Below, piece by piece: positions 22,590 to 30,687 of a stretch of DNA of 32,595 bases (its first letter is position 1; the number at the start of each line of letters is the position of its first letter). The stretch lies in assembly GCA_027067975.1 (NCBI GenBank), contig JAMOUS010000205.1, positions 1-32,595 on the forward strand. The letters run 5' to 3'. The position numbers and the translations under genes are program-made. Below the pieces are notes generated by a model that worked only from the letters and a program-made list of their open reading frames with translations, searched no databases and was not told where the DNA came from. This stretch comes from Bacteroidales bacterium (GTDB lineage Bacteria; Bacteroidota; Bacteroidia; Bacteroidales; VadinHA17).

Positions 22590-23487
22590 TCCCCACCTTT
22601 TTCCCTTTGAATTTTTCGGGATGTTCGAGGATCACGGCCAGGGGTACGGCGGCCGAGGGTTCGATGACGATCTTCATGCGGGTGAGCACGAGATGGAGGG
22701 CGCGGATGATCTGTTCGTCGGGGGCGGTGAGGATATCGTCGACGTTATGGCGGATGAGGGTGAAGGTGCGTTCGCTGAGGGAGGTGAGGAGGCCGTCGGC
22801 GATGGTGTTTGGCTGGTAGGTAGGATGCAAGGTTCCGCTGGTGAAGGAGCGGCGGGCGTCGTCAGCGCCGGCGGGTTCGGCGCCAAAGATGCGGGACTGA
22901 GGGATCTTGGCCCGTACGGTGAGGGCGGTGCCGCTGAGAAGTCCGCCGCCCCCCACAGGTGCCAGGACAATGTCGGGATCGGGCAGTTCTTCCAACAACT
23001 CCAGGGCTGCCGTACCCTGGCCGGCGATGACATGGGGATGGTCGTATGGATGGATGAACCGGGCGCCGGTGCGACCTGCCACCTCTTCGAGGGTGCGCTC
23101 GCGTGCCTCCTGCGTGGGGGCACAAAAGGTGATGCGGCCACCATACGCCTCCACCGCCGCCTTTTTGATCGCCGGAGCGTTCTCCGGCATGACCACATAG
23201 GCGGGGATACCATGCAGGGAGGCAGCCAGGGCCAGCGCCGCCGCATGATTGCCCGAACTGTGGGTGGCAACCCCCACTCGTCGCCCCTCCCCCAGACGGG
23301 AGATGGCGTGATAAGCTCCCCGAAACTTGAAAGCACCTGCCCGCTGAAAGTTCTCACATTTGAAAAAAAGGTGCGCCCCCGTGATCCGGTCCAGTTGTTG
23401 CGAGGTCAGGACCGGCGTTCTGTGTGCGACCCCCGCCAGCAGCGAAGCGGCCGACCGTACGTCTTCAAAGGTGGGCAGATCCCTCAC
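22543..23487 (-). CDS. PLP-dependent serine/threonine dehydratase or serine racemase
   Basis: 314 residues, type II PLP fold. Lysine K54 in FKFRGA binds PLP, SSGNHAAALA (77-86) is the phosphate/substrate loop and VGGGGLLSG (about 178-186) is the glycine-rich PLP phosphate loop. There is no C-terminal ACT/regulatory domain, so it is the short catabolic or racemase type rather than biosynthetic IlvA. Dehydratase (threonine to 2-oxobutyrate) and racemase cannot be separated by motif. It overlaps the upstream secreted-protein gene by four bases (ATGA) and is therefore co-translated, and it overlaps the convergent EEP gene by 47 bases. Confidence 0.9.
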   Translation of the reverse strand: MRDLPTFEDVRSAASLLAGVAHRTPVLTSQQLDRITGAHLFFKCENFQRAGAFKFRGAYHAISRLGEGRRVGVATHSSGNHAAALALAASLHGIPAYVVMPENAPAIKKAAVEAYGGRITFCAPTQEARERTLEEVAGRTGARFIHPYDHPHVIAGQGTAALELLEELPDPDIVLAPVGGGGLLSGTALTVRAKIPQSRIFGAEPAGADDARRSFTSGTLHPTYQPNTIADGLLTSLSERTFTLIRHNVDDILTAPDEQIIRALHLVLTRMKIVIEPSAAVPLAVILEHPEKFKGKKVGIILSGGNLDPGIKYT

Positions 23488-24272
23488 TTTTCCTGCTGCT
23501 GAAGCAGTTTGTAGTTCTCGTACGAGGCCTTGATGCGCCGCAGGATATCATATTCCGACGACTTGAGGATAAAATCCTCCGGCAGTTGGCAATAATGCAT
23601 GAAGTCCTCCAGGGCCTTCCCCTTCAGTCCGGTGAGCTTGCTTACGATCGCCTTGTTGTATTTGGCGTCAATCTGTTGCTGGATCTTCTGTTGTTCCAGC
23701 ACCTTCTGGAGTTTCCGCAGGCTGCGTTCCTCGGGCGAGCGGAGCGAGAAAGAGAATCCCGTGGAGACAGCCTGGTATTTGATCGCTTCCTCAGTGAGGA
23801 TTTTGTCGTAGTATGATTGCATTTTCACCACCTCGTCATCAGAGAGATCGAGCGAGAGCACTTTCTGCTTGAACTGTTCGTAAGTGCCCAGCCCATGGAC
23901 GGTCACCCCTTCGATGTTGTATACTTTTTCTTTCAGGTAGATCACTCCGGAGAAATTGTTTGTGGGCCAGAAGGGGGGCAGGGTGAATTTTTCATCTTCA
24001 TAGCCGATGGCGGTGATCAGAAGGGTGTCGTTCCGCCGCATGGGGATGGTGTAAAAACCAAGCGTATCCGATACCGTTGCCCTGTGGAAACGGAGGTTGA
24101 GTATATGTGCGTAGGGGATCGGCTTGCCGGTCTTGAAATCCCGAAGTTGCCCCTGAACCATCACGATCGAGTCGAGTGAGGGGTGTACCGGCGAGCGGGC
24201 CTCCTCTTGGGCACGGGCCATCCCTCCTGTCAAAAAAGACAACAACAAGATGACTGTGACGAACTGCTTCAT
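23484..24272 (-). CDS. Secreted protein with carboxypeptidase-regulatory-like domain
   Basis: 262 residues with a signal peptide (MKQFVTVILLL... to MARAQ, about 1-22). Residues 37-128 form a carboxypeptidase D regulatory-like beta-sandwich (VQGQLRDFKTGKPIPYAHI, TDTLGFYTIP-type turns, ITAIGYE, NIEGVTV), the same module that opens TonB-dependent receptors. No receptor plug or barrel follows; the rest is charged and helical (LRKLQKVLEQQKIQQQI). It may be an envelope-associated protein of unknown role. The ATG at 24272 is preferred over 24296 because of the promoter-like GACATTTG just upstream. Four-base overlap with the dehydratase gene. Confidence 0.78.
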   Translation of the reverse strand: MKQFVTVILLLSFLTGGMARAQEEARSPVHPSLDSIVMVQGQLRDFKTGKPIPYAHILNLRFHRATVSDTLGFYTIPMRRNDTLLITAIGYEDEKFTLPPFWPTNNFSGVIYLKEKVYNIEGVTVHGLGTYEQFKQKVLSLDLSDDEVVKMQSYYDKILTEEAIKYQAVSTGFSFSLRSPEERSLRKLQKVLEQQKIQQQIDAKYNKAIVSKLTGLKGKALEDFMHYCQLPEDFILKSSEYDILRRIKASYENYKLLQQQEK

Positions 24273-24293
24273 GAAGACAGGATATTTAGCGAA

Positions 24294-24301
24294 CAAATGT
24301 C
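24294..24301 (-). promoter_or_regulatory. Possible promoter (-7 GACATTTG) for the secreted protein/dehydratase pair
   Basis: Seven of eight consensus positions on the minus strand, with a TTG about 20 bases upstream of it as a possible -33 element. It lies 21 bases before the ATG at 24272. Confidence 0.4.
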
Positions 24302-24430
24302 TCTCTTTTTTTTCAATTTATCAACTGTCTCTTCCTCTTCGGTCAAAGACCGGGCCAAAAGGTCAGGAAAAAATCTTCTTTCTTTGTCAAATAAAAATAC
24401 GATTTTTGCGTTCACAAAAGAACCGTTGTT

Positions 24431-25243
24431 ATGGAATACCGTGAATTGATCGAACGGGCGTGGGACGACCGTGCGCTCCTGCAGGAGGCGGCGGTGCGTG
24501 ATGCCATTTTTCATACGATTGAGATGCTCGACCGTGGGGAGGTACGAGTGGCCGAGCCGGCGGGAGAGGAGTGGAAGGTGAACGATTGGGTGAAGAAGGC
24601 TGTGATCCTCTATTTCCCGCTCCGCAAAATGGAGAAAATGGAGGCAGGGCCTTTCGAGTTCCACGATAAGATCCCCTTGAAGAAGAACTTTTCCGAGCTG
24701 GGGGTGCGGGTGGTGCCGCATGCGCTGGCGCGGTATGGGGCCTATCTGGCCCCGGGAGTGATCATGATGCCGTCGTATGTGAACATCGGGGCTTATGTTG
24801 ACGAGGGGACGATGGTAGATACGTGGGCCACCGTAGGCTCCTGTGCGCAGGTGGGCAAGCATGTCCACCTCAGCGGCGGTGTGGGGCTGGGAGGGGTCCT
24901 GGAGCCGGTGCAGGCGGCTCCCGTGATCATCGAAGACAACTGCTTTGTCGGCTCTCGCTGCATCGTCGTCGAAGGGGTGCGGGTGCGGCGCGAGGCAGTC
25001 CTCGGCGCCAATGTAGTGCTCACCCAAAGCACACGCATCATCGATGTCACAGGCCCCGAGCCCGTGGAATACCGCGGTGTGGTGCCTCCCCGTTCAGTGG
25101 TCATCCCCGGCAGCTATACCAAAAAATTCCCCGCGGGTGAGTACCAGGTGCCGTGCGCCCTTATCATCGGCAAACGGAAAGAATCCACCAATAAAAAAAC
25201 ATCTCTCAACGATGCCCTGAGAGAATATAATGTGCCTGTTTAG
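24431..25243 (+). CDS. dapD: Tetrahydrodipicolinate N-succinyltransferase DapD
   Basis: Transfers succinyl from succinyl-CoA to 2,3,4,5-tetrahydrodipicolinate, in the diaminopimelate/lysine branch that feeds peptidoglycan. 270 residues, the normal length. An N-terminal helical domain (WKVNDWVKKAVILYF, FHDKIPLK) is followed by a left-handed beta-helix of hexapeptide repeats (MMPSYVNIGAYVDEGTMVDTWATVGSCAQVG in part, then VHLSGGVGLGGVLEP, VIIEDNCFVGSRC, ANVVLTQST) and the C-terminal GVVPPRSVVIPGS. These are diagnostic for DapD. It is divergent from the secreted-protein gene and stands 26 bases before a glycosyltransferase gene. Confidence 0.96.
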   Translation: MEYRELIERAWDDRALLQEAAVRDAIFHTIEMLDRGEVRVAEPAGEEWKVNDWVKKAVILYFPLRKMEKMEAGPFEFHDKIPLKKNFSELGVRVVPHALARYGAYLAPGVIMMPSYVNIGAYVDEGTMVDTWATVGSCAQVGKHVHLSGGVGLGGVLEPVQAAPVIIEDNCFVGSRCIVVEGVRVRREAVLGANVVLTQSTRIIDVTGPEPVEYRGVVPPRSVVIPGSYTKKFPAGEYQVPCALIIGKRKESTNKKTSLNDALREYNVPV

Positions 25244-25269
25244 ACCGGCTACGTCACAATTTACTGACA

Positions 25270-26034
25270 ATGCTTTCGATCTCGGCTGTCATCATCACCT
25301 ACAACGAAGAAAAATACATCGGCAGGTGCATTGATTCGCTGCAGGGGGTGGCCGAGGAGATCGTAGTGGTCGATTCTTACAGTACCGACAGGACGCGGGA
25401 GATCTGTGAGGCGAAGGGGTGCCGGGTGGTCCTTCATCCGTTTGAGGGGTATGTGGAGCAGAAGAACTGGGCGATGAGGCAGGCGCGTCACGACTGGATC
25501 CTCTCCCTCGACGGGGATGAGATGCTTTCGCCGCAGCTGCGGGAGTCGATCCTGAAGGTGAAAGAAGAGGAGTCTGCCTGTGTCGGCTTCACGATGAACC
25601 GCCTTAACAATTATTACGGGCGGTGGATCCGGCATTCCGGCGAATATCCTGATCGTAAGTTGCGTCTGGCCGACCGTCGCCGTGCGCAGTGGGAAGGGTT
25701 GAACCCGCACGACCGGCTGGTGTTGGAAAGAGGGGTCAGGAGCTGTCATCTGCGGGGCGATCTGTTGCACTATGCCCATGACACCTATGCCGAACATCTC
25801 GCCAAGACCGAGCGCTTTGGGGCCATTGCCGGAGAGGCTCTTTTCCGCAAGCGGGGCCCTTCCTCGCCGCTGCGGGTGGTGCTGAGCCCCCTGTGGCGTT
25901 TTGTCTGGAACTACTTCTTCCGTCTGGGTTTTCTCGACGGGAAGCACGGCCTGCGGGTGTGTTATGCCAATGCCCGCCAGAGCTACCTTAAGCACCGCAC
26001 CACCCGCCGTCTGGCCCGGCCTCATACCTCGTAG
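25270..26034 (+). CDS. Glycosyltransferase family 2 (LPS-core type)
   Basis: 254 residues. GT-A fold: SAVIITYNEEKYIGRCIDSL at the start, VVVDSYSTDRT (32-42) and the metal-binding DGDE at 81-84. The sequence resembles LPS-core glucosyltransferases of the WaaE/KdtX type (QKNWAMRQARHDWILSLDGDE, then EYPDRKLRL...). It has no membrane segment; it probably acts on the cytosolic face of the inner membrane using a nucleotide sugar. Follows dapD by 26 bases and may share its transcript. It converges with the next glycan gene, overlapping its 3' end by 13 bases. Confidence 0.88.
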   Translation: MLSISAVIITYNEEKYIGRCIDSLQGVAEEIVVVDSYSTDRTREICEAKGCRVVLHPFEGYVEQKNWAMRQARHDWILSLDGDEMLSPQLRESILKVKEEESACVGFTMNRLNNYYGRWIRHSGEYPDRKLRLADRRRAQWEGLNPHDRLVLERGVRSCHLRGDLLHYAHDTYAEHLAKTERFGAIAGEALFRKRGPSSPLRVVLSPLWRFVWNYFFRLGFLDGKHGLRVCYANARQSYLKHRTTRRLARPHTS

Positions 26035-26900
26035 TCGCCGTCATCCAGGAGCTTTACTTTGGCTTTATGACCTTCATGGCGTGCCAGCCCCGGCACGGGG
26101 GTCCACAGTTTGCTGCGTCCCTCCGACCAGATGTGGGTCCACATCACATGGTCGCTCCGCTGTACATCTGCATGGTAGAGATACGGCTCCGACATCTTCA
26201 GGGCTCGGAAAGTTCCCAAAAAGGTGTGACAGGAGGAGATGGCGGTGCGCCAATGGTGTCCCGCCTCCCAGATCAGTTCAAGACGGTAGTTGATGTATCC
26301 GCGGCGTGTGCGCTCGTCGTCGCGCCCCAGACCCCGGCTGTGGAAGGGGAACGGCTTGCCCTGCAGATACAGGTCGCGGGCGTTGAGTTCCATCAACCGG
26401 TATTTTTTCGAATAACGGTCGGGATGATCGAAGGGCGAGACAAAATCGTCGCGGAAAGTGCGGGCGAAAGAAAAACACTTTTCCAGGGCGCCGGCGCGGA
26501 ACTTGTAATCATCCTCGACGAAAAACACCACATCCTCATCCCGCAGGTCCAGGGTGTCCACCAGATTGATCGACGTGATGTACAGGGTATAATGCTGGGG
26601 GGTACAGCTCGCGCCCGAAAGAAGACGTTCTTCCTGGGCCTGGCTGTTCACTTCGAGTAGTGTCGAGGCAAATGGGTAAACTTTCCGGTCGACATGTTCG
26701 GAGGTGAGGATTTCCCGCATGGCAGGGTGGAGATTGTCGCCGATGATATAGAGTTCGACCGACACATGTTCCGGATCATGGCGGTGGAAGTGCTCGAGGC
26801 TGCGCATGAAGTTGCGGTAGCTGTCGGCGATCACTTCGTTATGGTCGTGTGTGCGGTAGAGAAAGACCGCCCTGCTTTTTTTCTTCCGGAAGATCATCAT
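26022..26900 (-). CDS. Putative GT-A-fold glycosyltransferase, unassigned family
   Basis: 292 residues. An alpha/beta N-terminus (AVFLYRTHDH, VELYIIGDN) and VVFFVEDDY (124-132) resemble the nucleotide-binding and acidic metal motif of GT-A enzymes. Later segments FLGTFRALKMSEPYLYHADVQRSDHVMWTHIW in part and LWTPVPGLARHEG look like an acceptor/catalytic half. I do not recognise a numbered family. The start ATG at 26900 overlaps the stop of the upstream glycosyltransferase (TGATG), so it is a coupled member of the glycan cluster. A longer reading frame extends upstream to 27380 but there overlaps the well-supported glycosyltransferase. Confidence 0.7.
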   Translation of the reverse strand: MMIFRKKKSRAVFLYRTHDHNEVIADSYRNFMRSLEHFHRHDPEHVSVELYIIGDNLHPAMREILTSEHVDRKVYPFASTLLEVNSQAQEERLLSGASCTPQHYTLYITSINLVDTLDLRDEDVVFFVEDDYKFRAGALEKCFSFARTFRDDFVSPFDHPDRYSKKYRLMELNARDLYLQGKPFPFHSRGLGRDDERTRRGYINYRLELIWEAGHHWRTAISSCHTFLGTFRALKMSEPYLYHADVQRSDHVMWTHIWSEGRSKLWTPVPGLARHEGHKAKVKLLDDGDYEV

Positions 26901-27883
26901 CACCCGTTTTTCCCGTAAGGCAGTTCTCCGGGGTCGAGGGCCCAGCGGTGCAGGGTGGCCGCCCGGAGATAGTACCTGACCAGATAAAGATAGATAAAAA
27001 GGTATCGTCGTGCAACCCCGAGGGGGAAGAGCAGTAGGCCGGCGAGGGCGGGCAGAAGCTGTTCGATGAGGAGGTTGTTGATCACCAGGAGGGTTTGCAG
27101 CAGGATGCCCCGGAGTCCGGGATAGTGGAGCGAAAAATAGATATGGCGGGAGATCAGGACATAGGTCTTGAAGAAGGCCACTTTCCTTTTGTCGCGGCGG
27201 GTGGTGCCACCATGACGGTGCAGAACGACGGGTTCGCACAGCATTGCTATCCCGGTCCCTGCCTTGCGGGCCCGCCGGCAGAGGTCGACATCTTCGTAAT
27301 AGAGCCAGTAGCGTTCGTCCCATCCTCCCAAACGGTCGAAGAGAGTGCGTGCGATCCAGACCAGCGAGCCGGAGACCCACTCGGGATGAACGACACCATC
27401 GTCAGGACAGCGTTCGCGGTGTTGCCAGCGCCACCACATCCCGTAGAAAGGCCGTGTGAGGAAAGTGACCGACCAGGGGGAGGGGAAAGCCCGCATCACC
27501 TGCTCCTCCCGCCCGGCAAGATCACATTGCCGCAATGAGAGGATCGTCTCTTCTCCGTAATGACCGGCAGCTTTCCATAAAGCGTCCAAAGCCCCCTCGG
27601 GAAGCACCGTGTCCGGATTGAGGAAGAGCAGGTATCTGCCGCGAGCCTGGGAAGCCCCGAGATTGTTGGCCCGGGCAAAACCGGCATTGACCGCATTCTC
27701 AATGAACCGCACCGAAGGATACCGTCGCTGAAAATCCCCCAACTTACCGTCCCCGGAACGATTGTCCACGACGATCACCTCCCGTGGCAGACTTTGGTTG
27801 GATACCAACGCATCCAGACAGGCCGAGAGAGTCTCCCACCCGCGATAGTTGACGATCACCACGGAAATCTTCGGTACGGTCAT
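26900..27883 (-). CDS. Glycosyltransferase family 2 (rhamnosyltransferase-like)
   Basis: 327 residues. GT-A fold with ISVVIVNYRGWETLSACLDAL, VVDNRSGDG (38-46), NAGFARANNLG and metal-binding NPDT (89-92), then WVSGSLVWIARTLFDRLGGWDE and YYEDVDLCRRARKAG, the usual WbbL/rhamnosyltransferase-like pattern. The C-terminal 70 residues are hydrophobic (YFSLHYPGLRGILLQTLLVINN, then AGLLLFPLGVA), probably membrane-associated. The sugar donor cannot be determined. It lies four bases after the second FkbM gene and overlaps the following glycosyltransferase start. Confidence 0.9.
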   Translation of the reverse strand: MTVPKISVVIVNYRGWETLSACLDALVSNQSLPREVIVVDNRSGDGKLGDFQRRYPSVRFIENAVNAGFARANNLGASQARGRYLLFLNPDTVLPEGALDALWKAAGHYGEETILSLRQCDLAGREEQVMRAFPSPWSVTFLTRPFYGMWWRWQHRERCPDDGVVHPEWVSGSLVWIARTLFDRLGGWDERYWLYYEDVDLCRRARKAGTGIAMLCEPVVLHRHGGTTRRDKRKVAFFKTYVLISRHIYFSLHYPGLRGILLQTLLVINNLLIEQLLPALAGLLLFPLGVARRYLFIYLYLVRYYLRAATLHRWALDPGELPYGKNG

Positions 27884-27887
27884 CGGT

Positions 27888-28679
27888 TCAGCGTTTGCTC
27901 AAAAGGGTCATCATTTCATGGTCGTCCTCATGCACCGCCACATAGTTGGGCCCCAAAAAATCCTCGTGTTTGAAACGGTACGGCCGGAATTCTACCTTTT
28001 TCGGAAAGATCTTTCCGACGCGGTATCCGTGTTGGGCAAAGAACTGGTAAAAGTCGAACAAGAGTTTCTTGGTGAGGATGTTGATATAGCCATATTCGAA
28101 TTGTACGACCCGGATCTTTCCGGCCTGAAGCGTTTTATCAAAACCCAGCAGGGCGTCGTATTCTGCTCCTTCGAGGTCGAGTTTGAGGAGGTCGATCTTC
28201 TTGATCCCGTACTCATTCACGAGGTCGTCCCCCCGTGTCATGTGGATGGTGGTCGTCCCGGTTGTTGCATAGGGAACACCGGTAAGCGATACGATCGAGG
28301 CATGGGTGTGGGAGGGATAGAGGTGGATCTTTTGGGGCCCCGGGGTGTGATAGAGGCCTTTGTTGATGAAGGTCACTCTCTTTTCTCCATGAAGGTTCTC
28401 TTTGAGGAGGCGGAAGGTCTCGGGCACCGGCTCCAGGCAGAACACCCGGGCAGTGGGGCAGTGGAGCAGCGCTTCTCGGGCATACTGTCCTACATTGGCA
28501 CCTCCGTCAATGATCACCTGAGGGTTGAGTTTCCCCAGTTTTTTCAGCAGGGTCCGTTCGCCGTTGCTGTGGATACGGTGGTTGCGGTTCTCGTAGAGAC
28601 GGTAGACCGACAGTCCCAGTCCTCCGATCCATTTGAAGAGGAGGTTGTGCGAATGGCGTTTGATGAAATTCTTGATCAT
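27888..28679 (-). CDS. FkbM-family SAM-dependent methyltransferase (263 residues)
   Basis: The SAM-binding motif is VIIDGGANVGQY (55-66), with acidic loop FCLEPVPET (about 80-88) and LLKLDLEGAEYDALLG (about 164-179), all typical of the FkbM methyltransferase family, which O-methylates sugars or other hydroxyls. Here it sits among glycosyltransferase genes, so a surface-glycan sugar is the likely substrate (inference). It overlaps the larger FkbM gene by four bases and is followed by the GT2 gene four bases later. Confidence 0.88.
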   Translation of the reverse strand: MIKNFIKRHSHNLLFKWIGGLGLSVYRLYENRNHRIHSNGERTLLKKLGKLNPQVIIDGGANVGQYAREALLHCPTARVFCLEPVPETFRLLKENLHGEKRVTFINKGLYHTPGPQKIHLYPSHTHASIVSLTGVPYATTGTTTIHMTRGDDLVNEYGIKKIDLLKLDLEGAEYDALLGFDKTLQAGKIRVVQFEYGYINILTKKLLFDFYQFFAQHGYRVGKIFPKKVEFRPYRFKHEDFLGPNYVAVHEDDHEMMTLLSKR

Positions 28680-29515
28680 GGCAATACGGCTTTCAATACT
28701 CCCCGTCGCAGATAGGGAGGACGAAGTCTTTTTCGGAAGATCATATAACCGTGCGAGAAGGAGACGTGGTATCCCAGCTTTTCCAGGTGGCGGGCGAAAC
28801 GACCGGCATCCTCCTGGCGGTGATAGGTGCAGAGGGCGATCTTGCGGATGCGCTTTTCATTCAGCAGGTCTTCCATCCCTTTCAATACCTCTGCTTCGGC
28901 CCCGTCGACATCGATCTTGATGAAGTCGGAGGGACGGCGTTCCCGGAAAAAGTCGTCGAGGGCCACATGGGTGTCGTCGGTGACCGCTCCCACCATCTTA
29001 GGGATGATCTCCACCTTTTCCTTCCAGGGGGCGAAGGTGAGCCGCAAGGCCTCTTGCCAGGCGGGATCGGGTTCGAAGAGATAGATCTTGCCCGCTCTTT
29101 CCACCACGTCCAGCGAAAAATTCCCTTCGGCCGCCCCGACGTCGACCACCACATCCCCTTCCTCCACGTCGAAATCCCCGCTCAGGTAGCGGTGCGGAGA
29201 ATGCGGATCCTGTTCCAAAAAGACCGAGTTGAAATAACGCCGTGCCCGGCGTGCATTCTCCCCATCGCGGTAGTAGAGACGATGTCCCTGGTAAATGGTG
29301 TAAAAACGTTGTGCTTTTTCATCCAGACGTAATTCGATCTTGGCAGGATCGTAACGCGCTGTGAAGGAATACGGGAAGACCGAAAGCCTGTTTTTGCGCA
29401 ACCATCCGATCACCTCCTCCCACTCGGGGGTTCGCTCCTCAGGGGGCATATTTTTGTAGTGCCTGAAGATCAGTTGTTTGAGGAGTTTTTTTTGCAAGAA
29501 CTCTTTTGCTTTCAT
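28676..29515 (-). CDS. FkbM-family SAM-dependent methyltransferase (279 residues)
   Basis: First gene of the minus-strand glycan cluster. About 115 residues precede the methyltransferase core: a helical, basic N-terminal region (MKAKEFLQKKLLKQLIF) and a beta region (ARYDPAKIELRLDEKAQ). The core has VVVDVGAAEGNFS (122-134), YLFEPDPAW and FIKIDVDGAEAEVLKGM. The ATG at 29515 is preferred; the frame extends upstream to 29596 but crosses a TATTTTAG promoter-like element at 29535-29542. It ends in a four-base overlap with the smaller FkbM gene. The two copies are diverged enough to imply different acceptors or positions. Confidence 0.85.
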   Translation of the reverse strand: MKAKEFLQKKLLKQLIFRHYKNMPPEERTPEWEEVIGWLRKNRLSVFPYSFTARYDPAKIELRLDEKAQRFYTIYQGHRLYYRDGENARRARRYFNSVFLEQDPHSPHRYLSGDFDVEEGDVVVDVGAAEGNFSLDVVERAGKIYLFEPDPAWQEALRLTFAPWKEKVEIIPKMVGAVTDDTHVALDDFFRERRPSDFIKIDVDGAEAEVLKGMEDLLNEKRIRKIALCTYHRQEDAGRFARHLEKLGYHVSFSHGYMIFRKRLRPPYLRRGVLKAVLP

Positions 29516-29534
29516 CCGTTGCGGTCGTATCTTG

Positions 29535-29542
29535 CTAAAATA
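29535..29542 (-). promoter_or_regulatory. Possible -7 element (TATTTTAG) for the glycan cluster
   Basis: Seven of eight consensus positions on the minus strand, 19 bases before the preferred ATG of the first FkbM gene. Confidence 0.4.
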
Positions 29543-29628
29543 CGCAGTTCCTGTGGGATAAAAAAGCGGCAGGCGGGTGGCATGGAATTTGCGCATTGAA
29601 CTCCAATAACATACAAATCTTTCCTGAC

Positions 29629-30645
29629 ATGAAACCTTCCCCGTCTTTCCTGAGGATGATCCCTGTCATCCTGTTGTTCCTTTTATCTCCCATTGTCCTT
29701 TCAGCGCAGAAGATCTCTTCCCTCACGGTGAAGGTGAAATATGTTCGTCCACCGCTCTCTCCCCTTCCCGAGCGGATACGGACGTACCGGAGTGAGGTGA
29801 ACATCCCGCAGGTGAAGGATGATCCGACCTACCAGCATCTGCGTGTGCCGGTGGCCGGTCTGGAGAACGCTTCGCCCGGCGACCTGATCGTTGAGCTCAA
29901 TTTCCGGGACTTTGTGATGACCGATCCCCAACGGATCGAGGATCAGGTGTACCATGTGAACACCGCCAGTAAAGAGACCGGTTACTATTATCGGATCGAA
30001 TACAATTTTCCGGCCGAGCTGGTGGTGACCGACCGGCAAGAGCATGCGGTTTTGCTGAACACCGTGGTCTATCCCGATTCGGCGGCGCGTTTTGTGCAGT
30101 TCGGCAAGTGGACCTTTTCGGAGGAAGAGCTGGCGAACAAGTACAGTGGCGAGGCGGATGCCATTTCGCGTAAGGTGTTCGACGCCTGTGTGAAGTCGGT
30201 GGTCCGTCAGGCGAAGGAGGAGGTGAACAGCCGTTTTGCCTGGACGCCGGTGGTGTACCGTCAGAAGATCCTGGTCCCCAAGAGCAAGAAATCGCCGTTT
30301 TACAATGAGTTCCGTCGTGCGGCTGCGAAGGTGGAGAAAGCTTTCGAGGTGGAATCGTATGAGCCGGGCGGGTCTTCGGACAAGCTGTTGCAAGAGGCTT
30401 GGGAGATCTGGGAGGGGATCCTTTCCGCTCCGTCGCAGCGGCTGACGCCGTCGCTGCGGCTGATGGCCGCTTACGACCTGGCGGCCATAGCCCGCTGGAT
30501 GAACCGTTTCGACGAGGCGGAGAGATGGGCACAGCGCGCCGCCGAAGCGGTCACGCCCAAAACCCCTGCCCGCTACCGCACCATCGTGATGGAACTGCCC
30601 GGCGAGATCAACGACCGCCGCCAGCGCTACCCCGGAGTCCTGTGA
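29629..30645 (+). CDS. Exported protein of unknown function with helical C-terminus
   Basis: 338 residues. Signal peptide MKPSPSFLRMIPVILLFLLS... to SAQ (about 1-27). The middle is beta-rich (LTVKVKYVRPP, DLIVELNFRDFVM, YYYRIEYNFPAELVV); the end has paired helices that look like a single TPR-type unit (LRLMAAYDLAAIARWMNRFDEAERWAQ in part). I do not recognise the family; the WTPVVYR...WEIWEGIL layout faintly recalls other Bacteroidota envelope proteins with TPR ends. The start at 29629 begins with a clear signal peptide; an upstream start at 29596 is not needed. Divergent from the glycan cluster and followed by tsaC after 42 bases. Confidence 0.7.
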   Translation: MKPSPSFLRMIPVILLFLLSPIVLSAQKISSLTVKVKYVRPPLSPLPERIRTYRSEVNIPQVKDDPTYQHLRVPVAGLENASPGDLIVELNFRDFVMTDPQRIEDQVYHVNTASKETGYYYRIEYNFPAELVVTDRQEHAVLLNTVVYPDSAARFVQFGKWTFSEEELANKYSGEADAISRKVFDACVKSVVRQAKEEVNSRFAWTPVVYRQKILVPKSKKSPFYNEFRRAAAKVEKAFEVESYEPGGSSDKLLQEAWEIWEGILSAPSQRLTPSLRLMAAYDLAAIARWMNRFDEAERWAQRAAEAVTPKTPARYRTIVMELPGEINDRRQRYPGVL

Positions 30646-30662
30646 AAGTACCCTCATTTTCG

Positions 30663-30686
30663 TATTTTCGCGAAAAGGGTTTCGCG
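30663..30686 (+). promoter_or_regulatory. Promoter-like element and nested inverted repeats before tsaC
   Basis: TATTTTCG (30663-30670, seven of eight -7 positions) overlaps the perfect palindrome TTTTCGCGAAAA (30665-30676), which in turn overlaps a hairpin CGCGAAA/TTTCGCG (30669-30675 with 30680-30686), ending one base before the ATG. Confidence 0.5.
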
Positions 30687-30687
30687 T

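Noticed and set aside
24383-24408. dapD promoter (TTTG ... GATTTTTG)
   Set aside because: The spacer is only 14 bases and the -7 element has a mismatch at its first position; too weak to list.
26901-27380. 160-codon N-terminal extension of the unassigned glycosyltransferase
   Set aside because: It overlaps a clear GT2 gene on the same strand in another frame; composition is Arg/Pro-rich and the TGATG junction at 26898-26902 gives a natural start.
24400-29600. Genomic island or mobile element around the glycan genes
   Set aside because: No integrase, transposase, tRNA gene, flanking direct repeat or sharp composition change was seen.
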